Origin: Puccinellia tenuiflora
Taxonomy: Eukaryota; Streptophyta; Magnoliopsida; Poales; Poaceae
Assembly (NCBI GenBank): GCA_012064385.1
Contig: QRDG01000395.1
Span: forward strand, 434,001-498,000
Direction: 5' to 3'
Length of the DNA stretch: 64,000 bases
Below, one piece after another: positions 24,345-36,691 of this stretch. The notes beneath the pieces are model-generated. The model saw nothing but the letters and a program-made list of their open reading frames with translations. It searched no databases and was not told the DNA's origin. The first letter of the stretch is position 1; every line of letters starts with the position of its first letter. A program made the translations under genes and the position numbers.

Positions 24345-25410
24345 GTGAGTTGAGAAAATGGGAGAGGAGGGCCAACTAGGGTTAACCATAGCCGGGTTGG
24401 GCCAAAAAATCAGTCCAAGAAAATTTGGCCCACTTAAAGCTTTTGCTGAGTGAACACTCATAAAAACAAGCACCAAATATTTCTTTGCGTGTAAAGCAGG
24501 ATATGCTCAGCAATTTTTTCTTTCTTTTTTCTTTGTGAAGGTTTGTATTGATTTGTTCTATTTACTTATAGCTAATGTGCCAATAATAAGTTTTATAGTT
24601 TGGTAATAAAAACAATTTTTATTTTAGTTTTAGGACCAACTTATCACACACTTGTACTTTAAATTTGAGTTATCTTTTTAAATTTGACTAAAATTCCTAA
24701 TTTTGGTAGCGAAGCATTGTCGGAGTTGTAGAAATTTATGGCTTGCAACCATTTATATATCTATTACATTGCACGGAAATAGAAAAAAACAGTATCATGA
24801 AACTAACAGGGAATAATTGATGTGTAAGTCGGTACGGATAAATTAAAACATATTTTTCTATGAATATACTGGAATTATATTGGAAACGATATAGACTGAA
24901 ATGTTAGGTTATCTATAGGAGTGACCCTATGGATTATTAACCCTTGATTTTGAATTTGATTTCGCACATGATGCATTACTCACACATGAGTGTTTGGGAC
25001 CTGGCTGTTTTAACCGTATCTGGAGTTCTGGACTCGGTAATTGGTTTTTAATTATTGTGGTTTTGGTTTGAACAAATCACAAGTCATATATCTGGAAACA
25101 TACCTATACATCTAAAATTTATTGTGCTTGGTCTAGCATGTCACAAGTTGTATCTGGAAACAGATTTATACATATGAAATTTGAAGTCTGTATAAATATC
25201 TCTACTCTCTAGTCTCAGTATATATTATGAGAGGCACCACCGACAAGGCAAAGAAACAAATGGTAGGCGTTTAGCTCCAAATCCTAAAGTCCCAGCGGCA
25301 TTATTCTTTATTCATTTTGTTTTCATCCTCGCATTTGAAGAATGTCGAAGAAATTCAAATGATTTCTGCAGGTCGACCCACATATAAGGCAATTTTGGAT
25401 CGTCTGAGGT
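24345..25410. other. A+T-rich intergenic DNA
   Basis: No ORF of note, no repeat termini and no RNA gene recognised. Confidence 0.4.
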
Positions 25411-25630
25411 TGAGGATAGCAAAAGTCTATTTCATATCGATCGAGCAGTTACAGACAAAACACACTCTTTACGCAACAATTGCGCACACAAACACTTGCA
25501 ACACACGCGAGATCGATATTAATGGTGATTACACACATATCCCGACGCCCATAGCTCGAAACATAAACCAAAGCTAGCGCCACGCCTCCTTATACGGGCG
25601 AGCGCATGGGCGGTGGGCGTGCAACCGCAC
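25411..25630. repeat. Duplicate of expansin 2 3' flank, copy B
   Basis: This is the copy adjacent to the expansin gene at 25676-26915 and probably lies in its 3' untranslated region (45-265 bases after the stop on the minus strand). See copy A at 23869-24078. Confidence 0.8.
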
Positions 25631-25675
25631 CAAGCTTATTATTATTGACGAAGCTAGTGATCCACTATGATATGA

Positions 25676-26915
25676 TCAGTAGTTCACGACGGAGCGGTAT
25701 GTGCCGCCGGGCCTCCAGCCAGCCGGGATGACGTTACTGGCCACGAGGGTCTTGCCGGAGCTGGAGGTGAGGCGGACGGAGAAGGGCGCCTGCAGCATGG
25801 GACCGGAGTTGTACCTCCACACCGCGCCCCACGACCGATCCATCTTAGACCACCCTCCGCCGCCGCCGCCGCTCTGCATGAGCTCGACTGAGGACAGGTC
25901 GCCGTCGCCGGACTCGTACTCGACGAGCATGGCGAGGTAGTAGTTGTTGGAGCCGGCGTCCACCTTGAAGGCTATGTGCGTCCCCTGCCAGTTGCACGGA
26001 ACTCTGCAGCAACCACGCGGACAGGACAGAAGACAGATGAGGACACGGCGGTTAGCTATAGCTAGTCGGTCGATCCGGGAAGAAGTACGTCGGCAACCGT
26101 GTGCGCGGCCGGCCGGTGCACGCCTAGCTACCGTTCTTTTAGGTGCGTCCGGACAAGGCTAGCATGCACTACGAAACGTATTTCGTTCGAAAATGCACGT
26201 GAACATGCGGCCAGCCTACCTAGTGTACTGGATCTGGAGGCGGCCGGCGGCGCGGAGCTGGTCGGCCTGGCCGGGCTTCGCCATGCCGCCGAACGCCGTC
26301 CCGCTGAGGTCGAAGTGGACGGACTCTTCGAGGCACGGCCCGCCGGGGCATGAGTCGGTGAGGACGACGGTCACCGGGCTGGAGGAGCAAGAGCCGTGAC
26401 CGGTGCACTTCACCTGCAGAATTCACATCAAACGCATTGTAAGCCCAGCAGTTCAGAATTTACATCACCTGCAGTCTTGCAGCAGGCCGGCAACGAACCT
26501 GGTAGCAGGAGCCGCAGCCCTTTCCATCCTGGTAGATGGACGGCCCCCCCGCGGCGATCATGGAGGAGAACGGAGGCTGGTCGACGGCGTCCTGGTAGCC
26601 GCATGCACCACCTAGATTATTCACGGAACATGCAGGCCTTAGCACTAGAAGTGTTTGTGCAAATGTCCATATATATATATATATATATTCACTGCCATAA
26701 CTACTATAAGAATGCGGTAGCTCATCTTGTGCGCGCGACCGTGTATTACCGTCGCTGCCGGCGCCGGTAGGGCCGCCGTACCACGTGGCGCCGCCGCTGG
26801 ACCAGCCGGAGAGCTTGCGGTGGACCTCGACGGATGCGGATGGGTGAACCAGGAAGGCTAGCGCCGTGAGCACGAGGAAGGGCGCCGAGATCTTGCCGGT
26901 CACGGAAAAGGCCAT
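25676..26915 (-). CDS. EXPB: Beta-expansin (four exons, 266 aa)
   Basis: A second secreted wall-loosening beta-expansin. Exons on the minus strand: 26915-26750, 26611-26499, 26413-26220, 26003-25676. All junctions are GT/AG and the total is exactly 267 codons with stop. The start is the ATG at 26915; an in-frame GTG nine bases upstream is not a likely start. A hydrophobic signal peptide spans about residues 1-29. The barrel domain starts near GGATWYGGPTG, has the Cys framework GACGY...GCGSCYQVKC and the HFD motif at residues 126-128. The C-terminal domain includes WGAVWRYNSG and ends GGTYRSVVNY. A GGGGG run in that domain is a small insertion-like loop. The gene is tail-to-tail with expansin 1 and shares its exon 2 and 3 lengths, so the two descend from one gene. 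Confidence 0.94.
26669..26688. repeat. (AT)n microsatellite in intron 1 of expansin 2
   Basis: Ten AT units within the first intron (26612-26749), a likely length-polymorphic marker. Confidence 0.9.
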
Positions 26916-27010
26916 GTCTCTCACTCTCCCAGTGACGATCGATCACTACAGTACAAGGAAGAAGAGACTGAAGTAGAGAGAGTGCTGTACTGCTGTGTAC
27001 TCTTGTCTTC

Positions 27011-27018
27011 TATTTATA
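27011..27018 (-). promoter_or_regulatory. TATA box of beta-expansin gene 2
   Basis: On the minus strand the text reads cctataaatag, about 97 bases before the start codon. This is a similar spacing to that of gene 1. Confidence 0.6.
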
Positions 27019-27182
27019 GGCAGCAGATCGATCGATGGCAGGATGCACCGATGAGAGATACGCGGCGCGGGATTGAATTCTTGCTTATTTTGGGGATGCA
27101 CGCACGGGTTCGGCGATGGCAAGTAAACCGAAGGCAGAACGAACATGTCAGTCGGAAGAACTCAGAACAAGGACAGTTGCCG

Positions 27183-27214
27183 TTATTTTATTTTATTTTA
27201 TTTTATTTTGACAA
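27183..27214. repeat. (TTTTA)n microsatellite
   Basis: About five tandem copies of attttatttt-type units, about 270 bases upstream of the expansin 2 start. The word cagttgccgttat flanks the array on both sides. Confidence 0.8.
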
Positions 27215-27771
27215 CAAACAGTTGCCGTTATTTCGGTTAGCCATGAGACGACCCTACGAGCCTATAGCTCATTTCCGTCTCCCCGAATCCCGATCGGTCA
27301 ACTGCTTGTCACGGGTCCAAAACTAACCAAACCATCGCTGCACCGTTGAACCTTCGCATCGGACGGCCACGAGGTGCGGTCATTCGGCGTCAGCCCCGGC
27401 ACGAGCCGTAATTTTGGGCCGGTTTGCCGGTTCTTCCACTTGACTTTTGAACGTAGCTCCGGCCGGTAGTCAGCCTCCTCGCCGGATTAAGCGCTCGTGA
27501 AACGTGCACTGGGCTCAATTTCTGATGATGACATGCGTTGTAGTTGTAGTAGTGGCTTGTGTCACTCGCGGTTGCATCTACGGGCGACTTGCACGATCCA
27601 TGCCAAATTGGCGTGACGGAGTGTACGGCGGCCGGCGGCGACCTCAACTCAGCCGGTGTGCTAAAGCGGCGCTCGCTGCAACGATGCTTTCGATAATTTC
27701 GAAGCCGCTGGTGTGCTTGTTCGAATCAGTTACTATCTCATGTATCAACCGATCGATCCATATTGCCGAAC

Positions 27772-28405
27772 CTAAAACCCGAATAATCTGAAACCAGTCC
27801 CGAATTGCCCGAACCCGGAAATCCCAATCGCTTTCTGAGAAAGTTGTTCTGAAATCCCGAAATTATTTTGGAAAAATGTAACGCGAACAGCCCGAATATA
27901 CCTAAAATATAAAAAACCCAAGCGCCAGGCCCAGCAAGACAGCAAGCCCAGCAAGGTCTCCCTCCGTAACCCTAGGTCCGTAGCAGGCTAGCACCCGCAC
28001 GCCCCCAGCGGCCAGCGCCCGACACCCGCACGTCAGCGACCCAGCGTCCCGCACCCAGTGGCCAGCGCCCCGCACCGCACCCCGTCCCGAGCACCCAGCG
28101 CCACGCCCCGCACCCAGCCGCCGTCGTGCCCTACCTCCCCATGCGTCCAGACCTGGCCGCCGTCGCTTGCATCCCGCCGTCTCGCCGCCTTCTTTGCATC
28201 TCGTCGCCTTCCATGCATCAAAGACCAATTTTGTCGAGGCCCTGCTCCTATTCAGGAAAATCGGGGAAAACCCGAACCCGATCCTGAAATGTCGGGATTC
28301 CATTATTTCAGGATAATTTCGGTAGTGAGATCTGAAAACCCGAATTAAAAAAATCCCGAAAACCCCATCCCGAAATTTCGGGAAATCCCGAACGCCCACC
28401 CTGAC
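27772..28405. other. Sequence rich in cccgaa words, possible hAT relic
   Basis: Both outer parts are dense in cccgaa/ttcggg words, and the right edge (inverted) reads cagggtgggcgttcggg, which resembles the start of plant hAT elements. The middle (about 27950-28220) is a C-rich run of cccgcac and cagcgcc. No matching left terminus or duplication was found and no transposase is present. Confidence 0.3.
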
Positions 28406-30368
28406 ACGCAAGGGATCAGTTGTTTCCTATTTTCCTTGATCACAAAGATCGATCTTTGCCGATCTTCGGCTCATCTTGGTTGCCACACTAGGAGCTTTTT
28501 CTGATATATATAAACATGTACGCGAGTCCGACAAAAAGGTTATCGCTTCAACCCGAAACACTATCATTTTCTCTGGATATCAGAGCTACTTTCCCATACT
28601 AGGCGTTTCGACGTCGAAAAGTCGCACAATGGGTTTCCTGATGCTGCCCCAACCCGCTTCTCGTTCTCCTCTCCCCTTTCTTGTTATTATTTTGTAATTG
28701 AACTCGTTGTTTCCTTTGAAGAAAATGATATCAGAGTCATATTCTTTTCATGTGTAGAAAAAAATCTACCAAGAAACTCTACCATGTGTCTGCATCCAAC
28801 TCAATCTCCGCGGACCTCAACACCCAAGTCTACCAGAAATAGACTCGCGAGAAGTCTTCTCTGGCGAGGCCAAATCCCGTCAGAGATCAGAGGAGATGAA
28901 CTACATGAATACCTTGATGGATCAACGAGGACCATGCTCTAATGGGAAGTCTGAAAAGAAAAGTTATTAGTTTGGCTGTCATTGAGAGAGCAAGAAAGAA
29001 ACAATGTGCCCGAATTACAAACAGCAAATACAAAATTCTTGTAGGCGGAAGAATCATATTCACCCACTTAAGCACAACAATTAGTCGGTGGATCACCGAG
29101 CATGAGCGTAAAGAAGATATTATCCACGAACACTTCAAATCGGCTATGGGAAGAGGGGACTGTAGGGTTCATGACTTCAGTTGGGATGAGTTTGAGATTG
29201 AATAATCGGATCTTTGGGCTCTTTGGGAGCCTTTCTCCAAGGAGGAGGTCCCAAGCACTGGCAACAAGATGTCGAATGACAAATCCCCCAGTCCAGATGG
29301 TTTTATCGGAATTTTTTTCAAGAAATGTTGGGATATTATGAAGATGGACATGATGATACTGATTAATCTTTTTGGTAACCTTCAAACCGCTAATTTTCAT
29401 TGGCTTAACTCGGCGAACATTGCTCTTTTACCCAAAATATAGGGTGCCGAGGAAATTACAGATTTTAGGCATATTAGCCTAATTCATTCTGTTACCAAGA
29501 TTGTCACAAAATTCTTGCCCTCCGCCTTTCGCCCCTCATGGATGAACTTCTCTCGATGGCACAAAGTGCATTCATCAAGAAAAGAAGCATACATGATAAT
29601 TTCCTTTATGTCAAGAACATGGTAACACGTCTTCACAAGAACAAGACACCAAGCCTCCTTTTCGAGCTTGACATATGGAAGGCATTCGACTCAATACGTT
29701 GAGACTATATTCTTGATCTCCTCCAACATCATGTGTTCCCAAGTTGTTTCTGTAATTGGGTGGCCACTATCTCACGCCTCTCGTCGAGGGTTATTCTCAA
29801 TGGGGTGGTAGGCCCTCCTATCTTACATGGTCGCGGCCTCCACCACGGAGGCCCACTTTCTCCACTCCTCTTCGACATCGGCATCGACCCCCTCCAAAAA
29901 AATTCTCGACCTTGCTACTTCCCATGGTTTACTCCACAAGGTTCATAGCCGTGGTGCTATCTTCAGAAACTCGCTTTATGTGGATGACATGGCAGTCTTC
30001 GTGGCTCCGACAAAGTGATATTTGCAATATTTCCCCGTCCTATCTAGATTTCGTGAGGTCATCTCGAAAGAGCTTAGTAGTTCCGATTTGTTGCGCGCAT
30101 CTCAACCTTGAGGAAATCCTTGAGGAACTCCCGGCAGAACGGGCGCATTTCCTATTAAATACCTTGGGCTTCCCCTCTCGGCTTGGTACCTTCGGAGAGT
30201 GGATTTCCAACATCTTGAAGATAAATTTGCCAACAAAATTCCAACGTGGAATGTAAAATACATCAATATGGGCAGCCGCTCTGCATTTGTCAAATCCGTC
30301 ATCGCATTTCAACCTATATATATTACTTGACGCCCCCCACATTCCCCACCCCCCCTGGTTGCACTCGT

Positions 30369-30562
30369 AAAGCGAGCGTGAGAGAGCAGCGAAAGAAGCC
30401 CACGGAACGGAGCGGTTACTTTTCCTGACTAGCAAGTGGACAGGCTCAGATGACGTAGCTGATGTGTCATGCTAGGTATCTTTTATTGGCCATTTTTTTT
30501 TTTCTCTCAAGGGATTGAAGACTTTCCTCTATACTGACAGAAGCAGAGAGGCTGGTCCTGGA
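30369..30562. other. Unrelated insert inside the LINE relic
   Basis: Between LINE-like sequence ending near actcgtaaag and LINE-like sequence resuming at aacaatatgagaaag lie about 190 bases that do not fit the LINE reading frame. They include a T run at 30494-30504. No inverted ends or clear duplication were found. The boundaries are approximate. Confidence 0.4.
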
Positions 30563-31172
30563 GTCACCAACAATATGAGAAAGATGGGCAGAGTTTTTCT
30601 TTCGTATGCCTCCGATAAGGTCACGGGATCACAATGCAATGTGAATTTGAAGATAGTGTGCCACCCCAATTATCTTGGTGGCCTTGGGATTCCTTATGTT
30701 GTCAAATTTTCCAGAGCTCTCCGCTTGTGTTGGCCATGGCTTGATGGGAAGGACCCAACGAAGATTTTGGTGGGCTTTTGGGCAATCCTTGCACAAAAGA
30801 GTACATGGATCATGGTGGATGAAAAAAGACGCCGTTTTGGGACGCACCGTACGTGGATGAACGGAATAAAGCCAAAAGACATAGCTCCTCTCATTTACTT
30901 GGTTTCCAAAAAAAAGTGGAGCATTTGTGCGCTTTGTATGGTAAAAGAGGGATTGATGAAATCAAATTAACCGAGTAGTTTTCCTTCACGCACTTGGAAC
31001 AATTTGTGGACCTTTGGATCCACTCTAAAATTTCCAACTTGTTGAGGGCACAGATGATGACATATCTTGGAACCTCTAGGCTGGTGGCAAATATTCAGCA
31101 ACCTCGACATACAAAGCACAATTCATTGGGGGTGATCCCTTTAGATATGAAGAAGATGGTGTGGAATATTTG

Positions 31173-31214
31173 CCCCCCCCCCCCCTCCCACCCACACACA
31201 CACACACACACACA
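31173..31214. repeat. C run and (CA)n microsatellite
   Basis: About thirteen C residues are followed by ctcccaccc and nine or ten CA units. Confidence 0.9.
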
Positions 31215-31741
31215 AATAAAGCATAGGTTGCCCTCCAAAATAGGCTTTGAACGGCGGATCGTTTTGAGAAGAGGGGGTGGACGAATTACAGTCTTCGTAC
31301 TCTATGCAAATGAACAACGGAATCGGCGGACCATCTCTTCGTTCATTGTCGATACACCATGCGGATTTGGGGTTTCTCAAGGATTGGCTCGGGCTCTCCA
31401 CTGACCCCTCCCTTCGGCGAGCTCTTTCTCTCAAAGATTAGTGGCTCCATATGACCGCTTCTCGCAAAGCAATTGCCTCCCTCACCTTGCTTGTCTCTTG
31501 GAAAATTTGGAACGAAAGAAATAGTCGCGTCTTCCGAAATAAACACGTGCCTTCCTTTGTAATCTTCGATTTGATTAAGAATGAGGCGAAGCTTTGGGTT
31601 ACCGCGGGTACAAAGCGGTCGCGTGAAATAATAGTTTAATACCGGGAGAGTAGACCGTTTGTAATCTCGTTTTACCTTCTTGTAAAACTTCTCCTTAATT
31701 AGTGGATTGGAGCAAAGCTTTTGTCCTCGTTTAAAAAAAAA

Positions 31742-32094
31742 GGGTCCCCTGATTCCCGTCTTCAGTGCTTTTTTTTGTGTGGGGTAATAATACGATTCTG
31801 CTCTCTGGTTTCAAAAAAAAAAAACAGCAGCCAGCCAGCTACAAGGTTATCAAAGATTATGAATCCCAGGTCGGAAAAGGGTGGCTCTTGAGATTTCGTA
31901 ACATCATGTCACTTTCATTTCAGGTAACAATATATGATGGGATTTCTATATTTGTGTACATACAAGAAAAATAATACACTCTCGTACAGGTTTATACAAG
32001 CTTGATTTCCTTCAAGTAACTGTAAACAATAGCACATCACAGATCTTCCTCCTTTCTTCTATCAGCTCAACAGTGTGCGAACTGACCCCAAATT
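31742..32094. other. Spacer and 3' flank of the reductase gene
   Basis: No gene was seen. On the minus strand this is downstream of the reductase stop codon and should contain its 3' untranslated region and polyadenylation site. Confidence 0.45.
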
Positions 32095-35000
32095 TCACCA
32101 CCTGCGGCGTTTCCTGCCGTACCAATAACCAAATGCAGAAATCGACATAGCTGCAACAACCCCTGCCGTCGCATACCATACAAAAGTGGGCTTCTCGCCA
32201 AGGGTGACCCCACCGTCAGGTATGTCTTTCTTGCTTTCCTGGATGGCGAACGCCAGACCTTGTCTTTCAAGTTCAGACATGTTTGAGACCTTAGTTTTAC
32301 GCCGAACAACAACGGATAGCGCCTCGTACTCTTCTCGGCTTCCACCTTCCAGAAATGCGCCCGTGATCTGGCCTTTACCGACCCAATATGCACCAAACCT
32401 TGGGCTACTGCTTGTGAAATCACCGTAGTGGACTACTTCTCCAACATTATCCCCGTAGAACTGCCAGGACAACGTGAAGACTCTGGAGTAGAAGAATGGC
32501 AGGTAATCGACGTCCCTAGTTTTGGAAGGCTCCAAGATGGCCGCAACAGCATGCCTAGCAGTTCTACGAGCTGAATCAACATGCTCAAGCCGCCGGGTAT
32601 CACCGTCAAAAAGCTTGATAGGGAACGCGGCAACATCACCAACAGCATATACAGAACTGTCGCTAGTTTGCATTTGGCCGTTTACCTTTATGCCACCTTT
32701 CTCCATCAACAGCTGACCTTCAAAAAGGCCAGTATTTGCACGGATCCCAATACCAACAACTACCATATCAGCAGGAAGATGGTTGCCATCTTTGAGGATT
32801 ACCGCAGTCACCTGTAAATATACAGTAACCCTCTTACTTTGACAGTCAGTGTCAGCCAATATAGACATAAGCTTGTATATCGCTAGATGATTCCAACTGG
32901 ACGTACATGGAAAAGAAAATTTTAAAATAGTAGAGCTAATAGTGGTTGGCATTAATTGGTCTCCACACACAATATTCAACAACAAAATAGCAGGAATTTC
33001 TGAAACTTGTTAAGCTCAGCGTGCTCATTGGTGCCGCAGCATGCTACTGTAAAACCAAGCAATGTTTTCTCCAGGGATGCCTTATCTGTAATCATAACGA
33101 CTACCATTAGGATAATGGTGTTCAAAGGGGTGTCAAGTTTTCTATCGAATATTCTTCTTTCCATGGGGTCTCAGGTTCAAATACCTAATGATAGTTCAAA
33201 GGGTTTTTTAGTTCTTGTACCAAATATTCTGCTTTTCCCCTGGCACTCGGGTTCAAGTACCCGGTCATCCTTTTCTTTTGTTTACTTGCTTCATACAACT
33301 CTCAGAACATAACTTCTAGAAGCCTATTGCTCATATATTTCATCAAAGCATGACAAGACATGAGAAACTAGATGCAGACTGGGTCCAAGCGAACTTATGT
33401 CAATAATAATAGGGCGTACACAATAATATAGATCTAGAATAATATTCTCCCCACAATATGGCCAAAGCCTAATTAGTTTTTGCCAGTTCTGGAAATTGGC
33501 CGGGAATTCATCAATTGCTGGGGGGATGAATTTTAGATGAATGGATGAATATGACTGTGACTTCAACAGTTACCCCATAATCCCAACCCAAGAACCTCTA
33601 CCAGCCACCTGAATATGATTGCCAGGAAAGGAAATCCTGGACCTTGACTTGGAGTATAAGACAAGAGTTACGTTACTCAATACAACGTAAAGTAAATAGT
33701 CATCAACTGCAAAGCAGTTCCAGTTTCATGGAATAAAAACGCACCTTCCCTGTCGAGTCTTTTTCAAAGGATGTAAGCACAGTTCCTTTGGTAAAAGTAA
33801 CTCCTTTCGAAGTGTAGTAGCTTTCATAATATTCTGCAATTTTTTCTGTAAATAGCCGGCCCACTGTACAAAAAACAAACCAAGGTCGTATATGGATGAG
33901 CATATCTTCGGATTCCTAAATCCTAGACAGTGTGTCAAAAAGAAAAAATCAAGAGGTCAAACATCTACCACTTACTGCAGTGTTTTTCAGGGAAGACCAT
34001 GGTTACTCTTATCTTATTAGTAACCAATGCTGCTGCACATTCCATTCCTATGTAGCCACCACCTATGACAACAGCATTTCCACCAGAACATGAGTTCATC
34101 GCACTCACTAATTTATCTGCATCGTCAAGACTGCGCAAATAACATATGTTTGCAGCATCTGAACCGCTTATTCCAAACTCTTCCAGCTTCAAAGCCTATG
34201 TCGTGTACAGACAAGACATGACAATGAATCAAATAGATATTACATTTAGAACCGAGAGAAAATGGTCCTAAAGAAGTATAAAGAGGTCCATACCCGAGCA
34301 CCTGTTGCAATTATAAGCGTCTTATAGCTGATAGTTTCTCCAGTGGCTGTGAGCAATGTCTTCCGTCTCACATCAGCAGATATCACTCTTGTTCCAAGAA
34401 CAAGTTCAATACCTAGTTAAGTAAATTGACAGATAGTAGATATATCATGTCCATGTGGAGACAAACATTACAGACAATACCAATAACTGGATCAACAAAC
34501 TAACTATCTGTATAACTGAGCCGAAGAAACAACAAAATAATATATACATTTACCAGATCCTCTTTTATGAGGATATTTTAACAAGATATGATGCATATAA
34601 CTCTAATGTATCTCATTTCCCAATATGCTATACATGAGATGAAAGTTAGAACTCAGTAGAAAACCAAAAAGCTTAACAAACCTACCTTGTTCCTTGTACC
34701 ATTTTGTCGTTAGTAACTCATCATTAGCACCAACACAAGTATGAAATTTTGGAAGACGGGAAGGACCTGTAAATTGCACAGAGCTTAAAAAAAGTTTGCA
34801 AGACTAAGAAGCTGCCCATAAAAAAAAAATTGAGTGCGCGTGAGAAATGCACCTTCCGGGAGTAAATAGCCTTTGCTTAATGCTGGGCGTTCATAAGGAG
34901 CAACCTGGCACCATAACAAAAAACAATTAATAGAGAAATATGCATCCGACGATGGAATCACAGAGAAATATGAGGTTTGCCCCTGAAAGACCAGCTTTTC

Positions 35001-35772
35001 ACAGCTTCAATGGGGAAAAAAAACTTCTACTCCGTTGAATAGCCATATGGAGTGTTGTTTATTCTAGCTGAATTTTAAGATCACACAGAGAAACTGTGAC
35101 ATTCCTTTCTAGCCCCTTGAAAGGAAATCCGTGCAATTAAACTTAACTAGACACGAAATTGAATTCTTGGAACATACATGTATTCCTTGGAGGCATGACA
35201 GAGGATCCAATCTAATCCAATCCTGAAGAGGATTACAGTATATATTACACCTTTACTCGTCATTTTTCAGTTACCAAGCTGCAGGTGCAGACTGCATACT
35301 AATCCGTGCGTCCCTAAATAGCATCCTGCCTGGCCCGTGACAACACTCCTCTCCTACTTATCCAGGAAAATCAAGGCTGTACGAAGCCATAGTACATCAT
35401 CCCCAAGGCAACAAAATGTTAAGCATTCCTGGCTTGGCGGCTCAAGCAACCAAAGCGAATCCACTTTTCATCAGGCAAAAACAAAAGCAAAGTCTGCCTA
35501 ATTACAGTTGAAAGCACAAGCGAACAAGCAATCCTGAGCACCCGTGGCGCGGTTCCATCCACTAACCAACAATTCAAAGGATTTCTCAAAGCTGACGAAA
35601 TACAGAAGGCGAACAAACTGGAAAGGAAGGAAGGAAAGGGAGCGCTCACGGTCTCTTCGGAGATGATGCAGAGCTCGCCACGGGAGTAGCCGCCGCGGCG
35701 GGCGAACTCGAGCGCGGCGTAGCCCGCGGCCACGCCGCCGCCCAGGACGACGTACACGAACGCGCGCCCCAT
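32095..35772 (-). CDS. MDAR4: Monodehydroascorbate reductase, membrane-anchored peroxisomal type (seven exons, 476 aa)
   Basis: An FAD enzyme of the ascorbate-glutathione cycle: it reduces the monodehydroascorbate radical to ascorbate with NAD(P)H. Exons on the minus strand: 35772-35650, 34904-34853, 34766-34686, 34412-34294, 34195-33976, 33863-33745, 32811-32095. All have GT/AG borders and the frame closes on 477 codons including the stop. FAD-binding glycines lie in VVLGGGVAAGYAAL (residues 8-21), the NAD(P)H Rossmann motif is VVIGGGYIGMECA (about 167-179), and the second FAD motif is YAVGDVAAFP (about 293-302). The C-terminus has a hydrophobic span (about 445-466) followed by GRKRRRW. This tail is the mark of the peroxisomal-membrane isoform (Arabidopsis MDAR4 type) and separates it from soluble cytosolic and plastid forms. 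No damage was seen. Confidence 0.95.
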
Positions 35773-36691
35773 CCGGTGGGTTTTCCTTCCCTCGTCCCTA
35801 GATGCGGGCCATGGCGCTCTGACCTGCTTGAGCCGTCTCAAGGTGGGGGTGGGGGATTGCGTTGCGTCTCCACCTCAACCCCGCCACTGTGGGGCCCACT
35901 CTGCCTCTGTGTGTGTTATCATCTTCTCCTCGCGTTGAAGCAAGATGGATAGATATGGGCTTCATTAATGTGGAGGACGGAATTTTCCGTTTAAGTTTGT
36001 TTTCCCGTGGGTTGAGAATTTGTGGAAGGGAAGCAAGTAGTACTTCTGTGGAATCGAACACTGTTGGGTTTACAAGAGCAAATCATAAAGTAGATTGTGA
36101 GGATTATCGATCAGGACCTGTGGTGATCTGCCGGAGGTGATCATAGGGATGCGTGCATATGTGTATGTAAATGTCTGCGTGTGTGCGTGTGTACCGTGTT
36201 TCGAAAAAAAAAAATGGACGATCAAATCAAGTATACACGAATGAAAAATGTTGTCCTTGTGGAGAATCCCGAGTAAGACTTAATCTGGGCAATTCGACTC
36301 ATGGGCACCTCCGTCTACGGCGTGTATGACCTAAATGTGTAAGGAAATCTCTTATCCATGGATACTTTTGATTAGTCGTGGGCAAGGCGTTGTGTGAATC
36401 TGATTGTACTTTTATTGGTGGGATGGTACTTTGCAAATATCATAATGAATTGTTAACTTGTCCGGATACTAATGATAGAGGGGAACTTTATTGTTCCACA
36501 AAGTAATAGATATTTTATTATGCATACAGAATGCATTGTGAACTTACTCCAACTTCTCCTTTAATGGTCAACCTCCATTTTGCTAGGCATGCGATGATCT
36601 CCAAATCGCAGCAAGAGCGCCTCATGGAGCCAAAGATCTGGCCACCTCCTACCCTTTCTCCACCACGACGAAAAGATCGATATCAGGCACC
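35773..36691. other. Upstream region of the reductase gene and intergenic DNA
   Basis: The first few hundred bases should hold the promoter, but I see no clear TATA box. About 36140-36216 has alternating gtgtgt/gcgtgt text and an A run, like a retroposon 3' end, without other support. Confidence 0.35.

Larger units (their letters stand above)
28711..31739 (+). pseudogene. Degenerate LINE (non-LTR retrotransposon) with reverse transcriptase relics
   Basis: Fragments in changing frames, in the right order for a plant L1-like ORF2: DKSPSPDGF and NIALLPK (about 29275-29440), FELDIWKAFDSIRW (about 29660-29700), HHGGPLSPLLFDIGIDPLQ (about 29840-29900), the catalytic YVDD (about 29975), the ...GGLGIP...ALRL region (about 30675-30730), and the C-terminal zf-RVT-like LLVSWKIWNERNSRVFRNK (31489-31545). 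The tail ends in an A run at 31731-31741. The endonuclease domain is not visible, so the copy is probably 5'-truncated. Many stops and frameshifts make it dead. Confidence 0.85.

Noticed and set aside
29068..29400. 110-codon minus-strand ORF
   Set aside because: It is antisense to LINE reverse transcriptase sequence read on the plus strand.
32095..32985. 296-codon single ORF as a separate gene
   Set aside because: Its first part (32812-32985) is intron; from 32811 it is the last exon of the monodehydroascorbate reductase gene.
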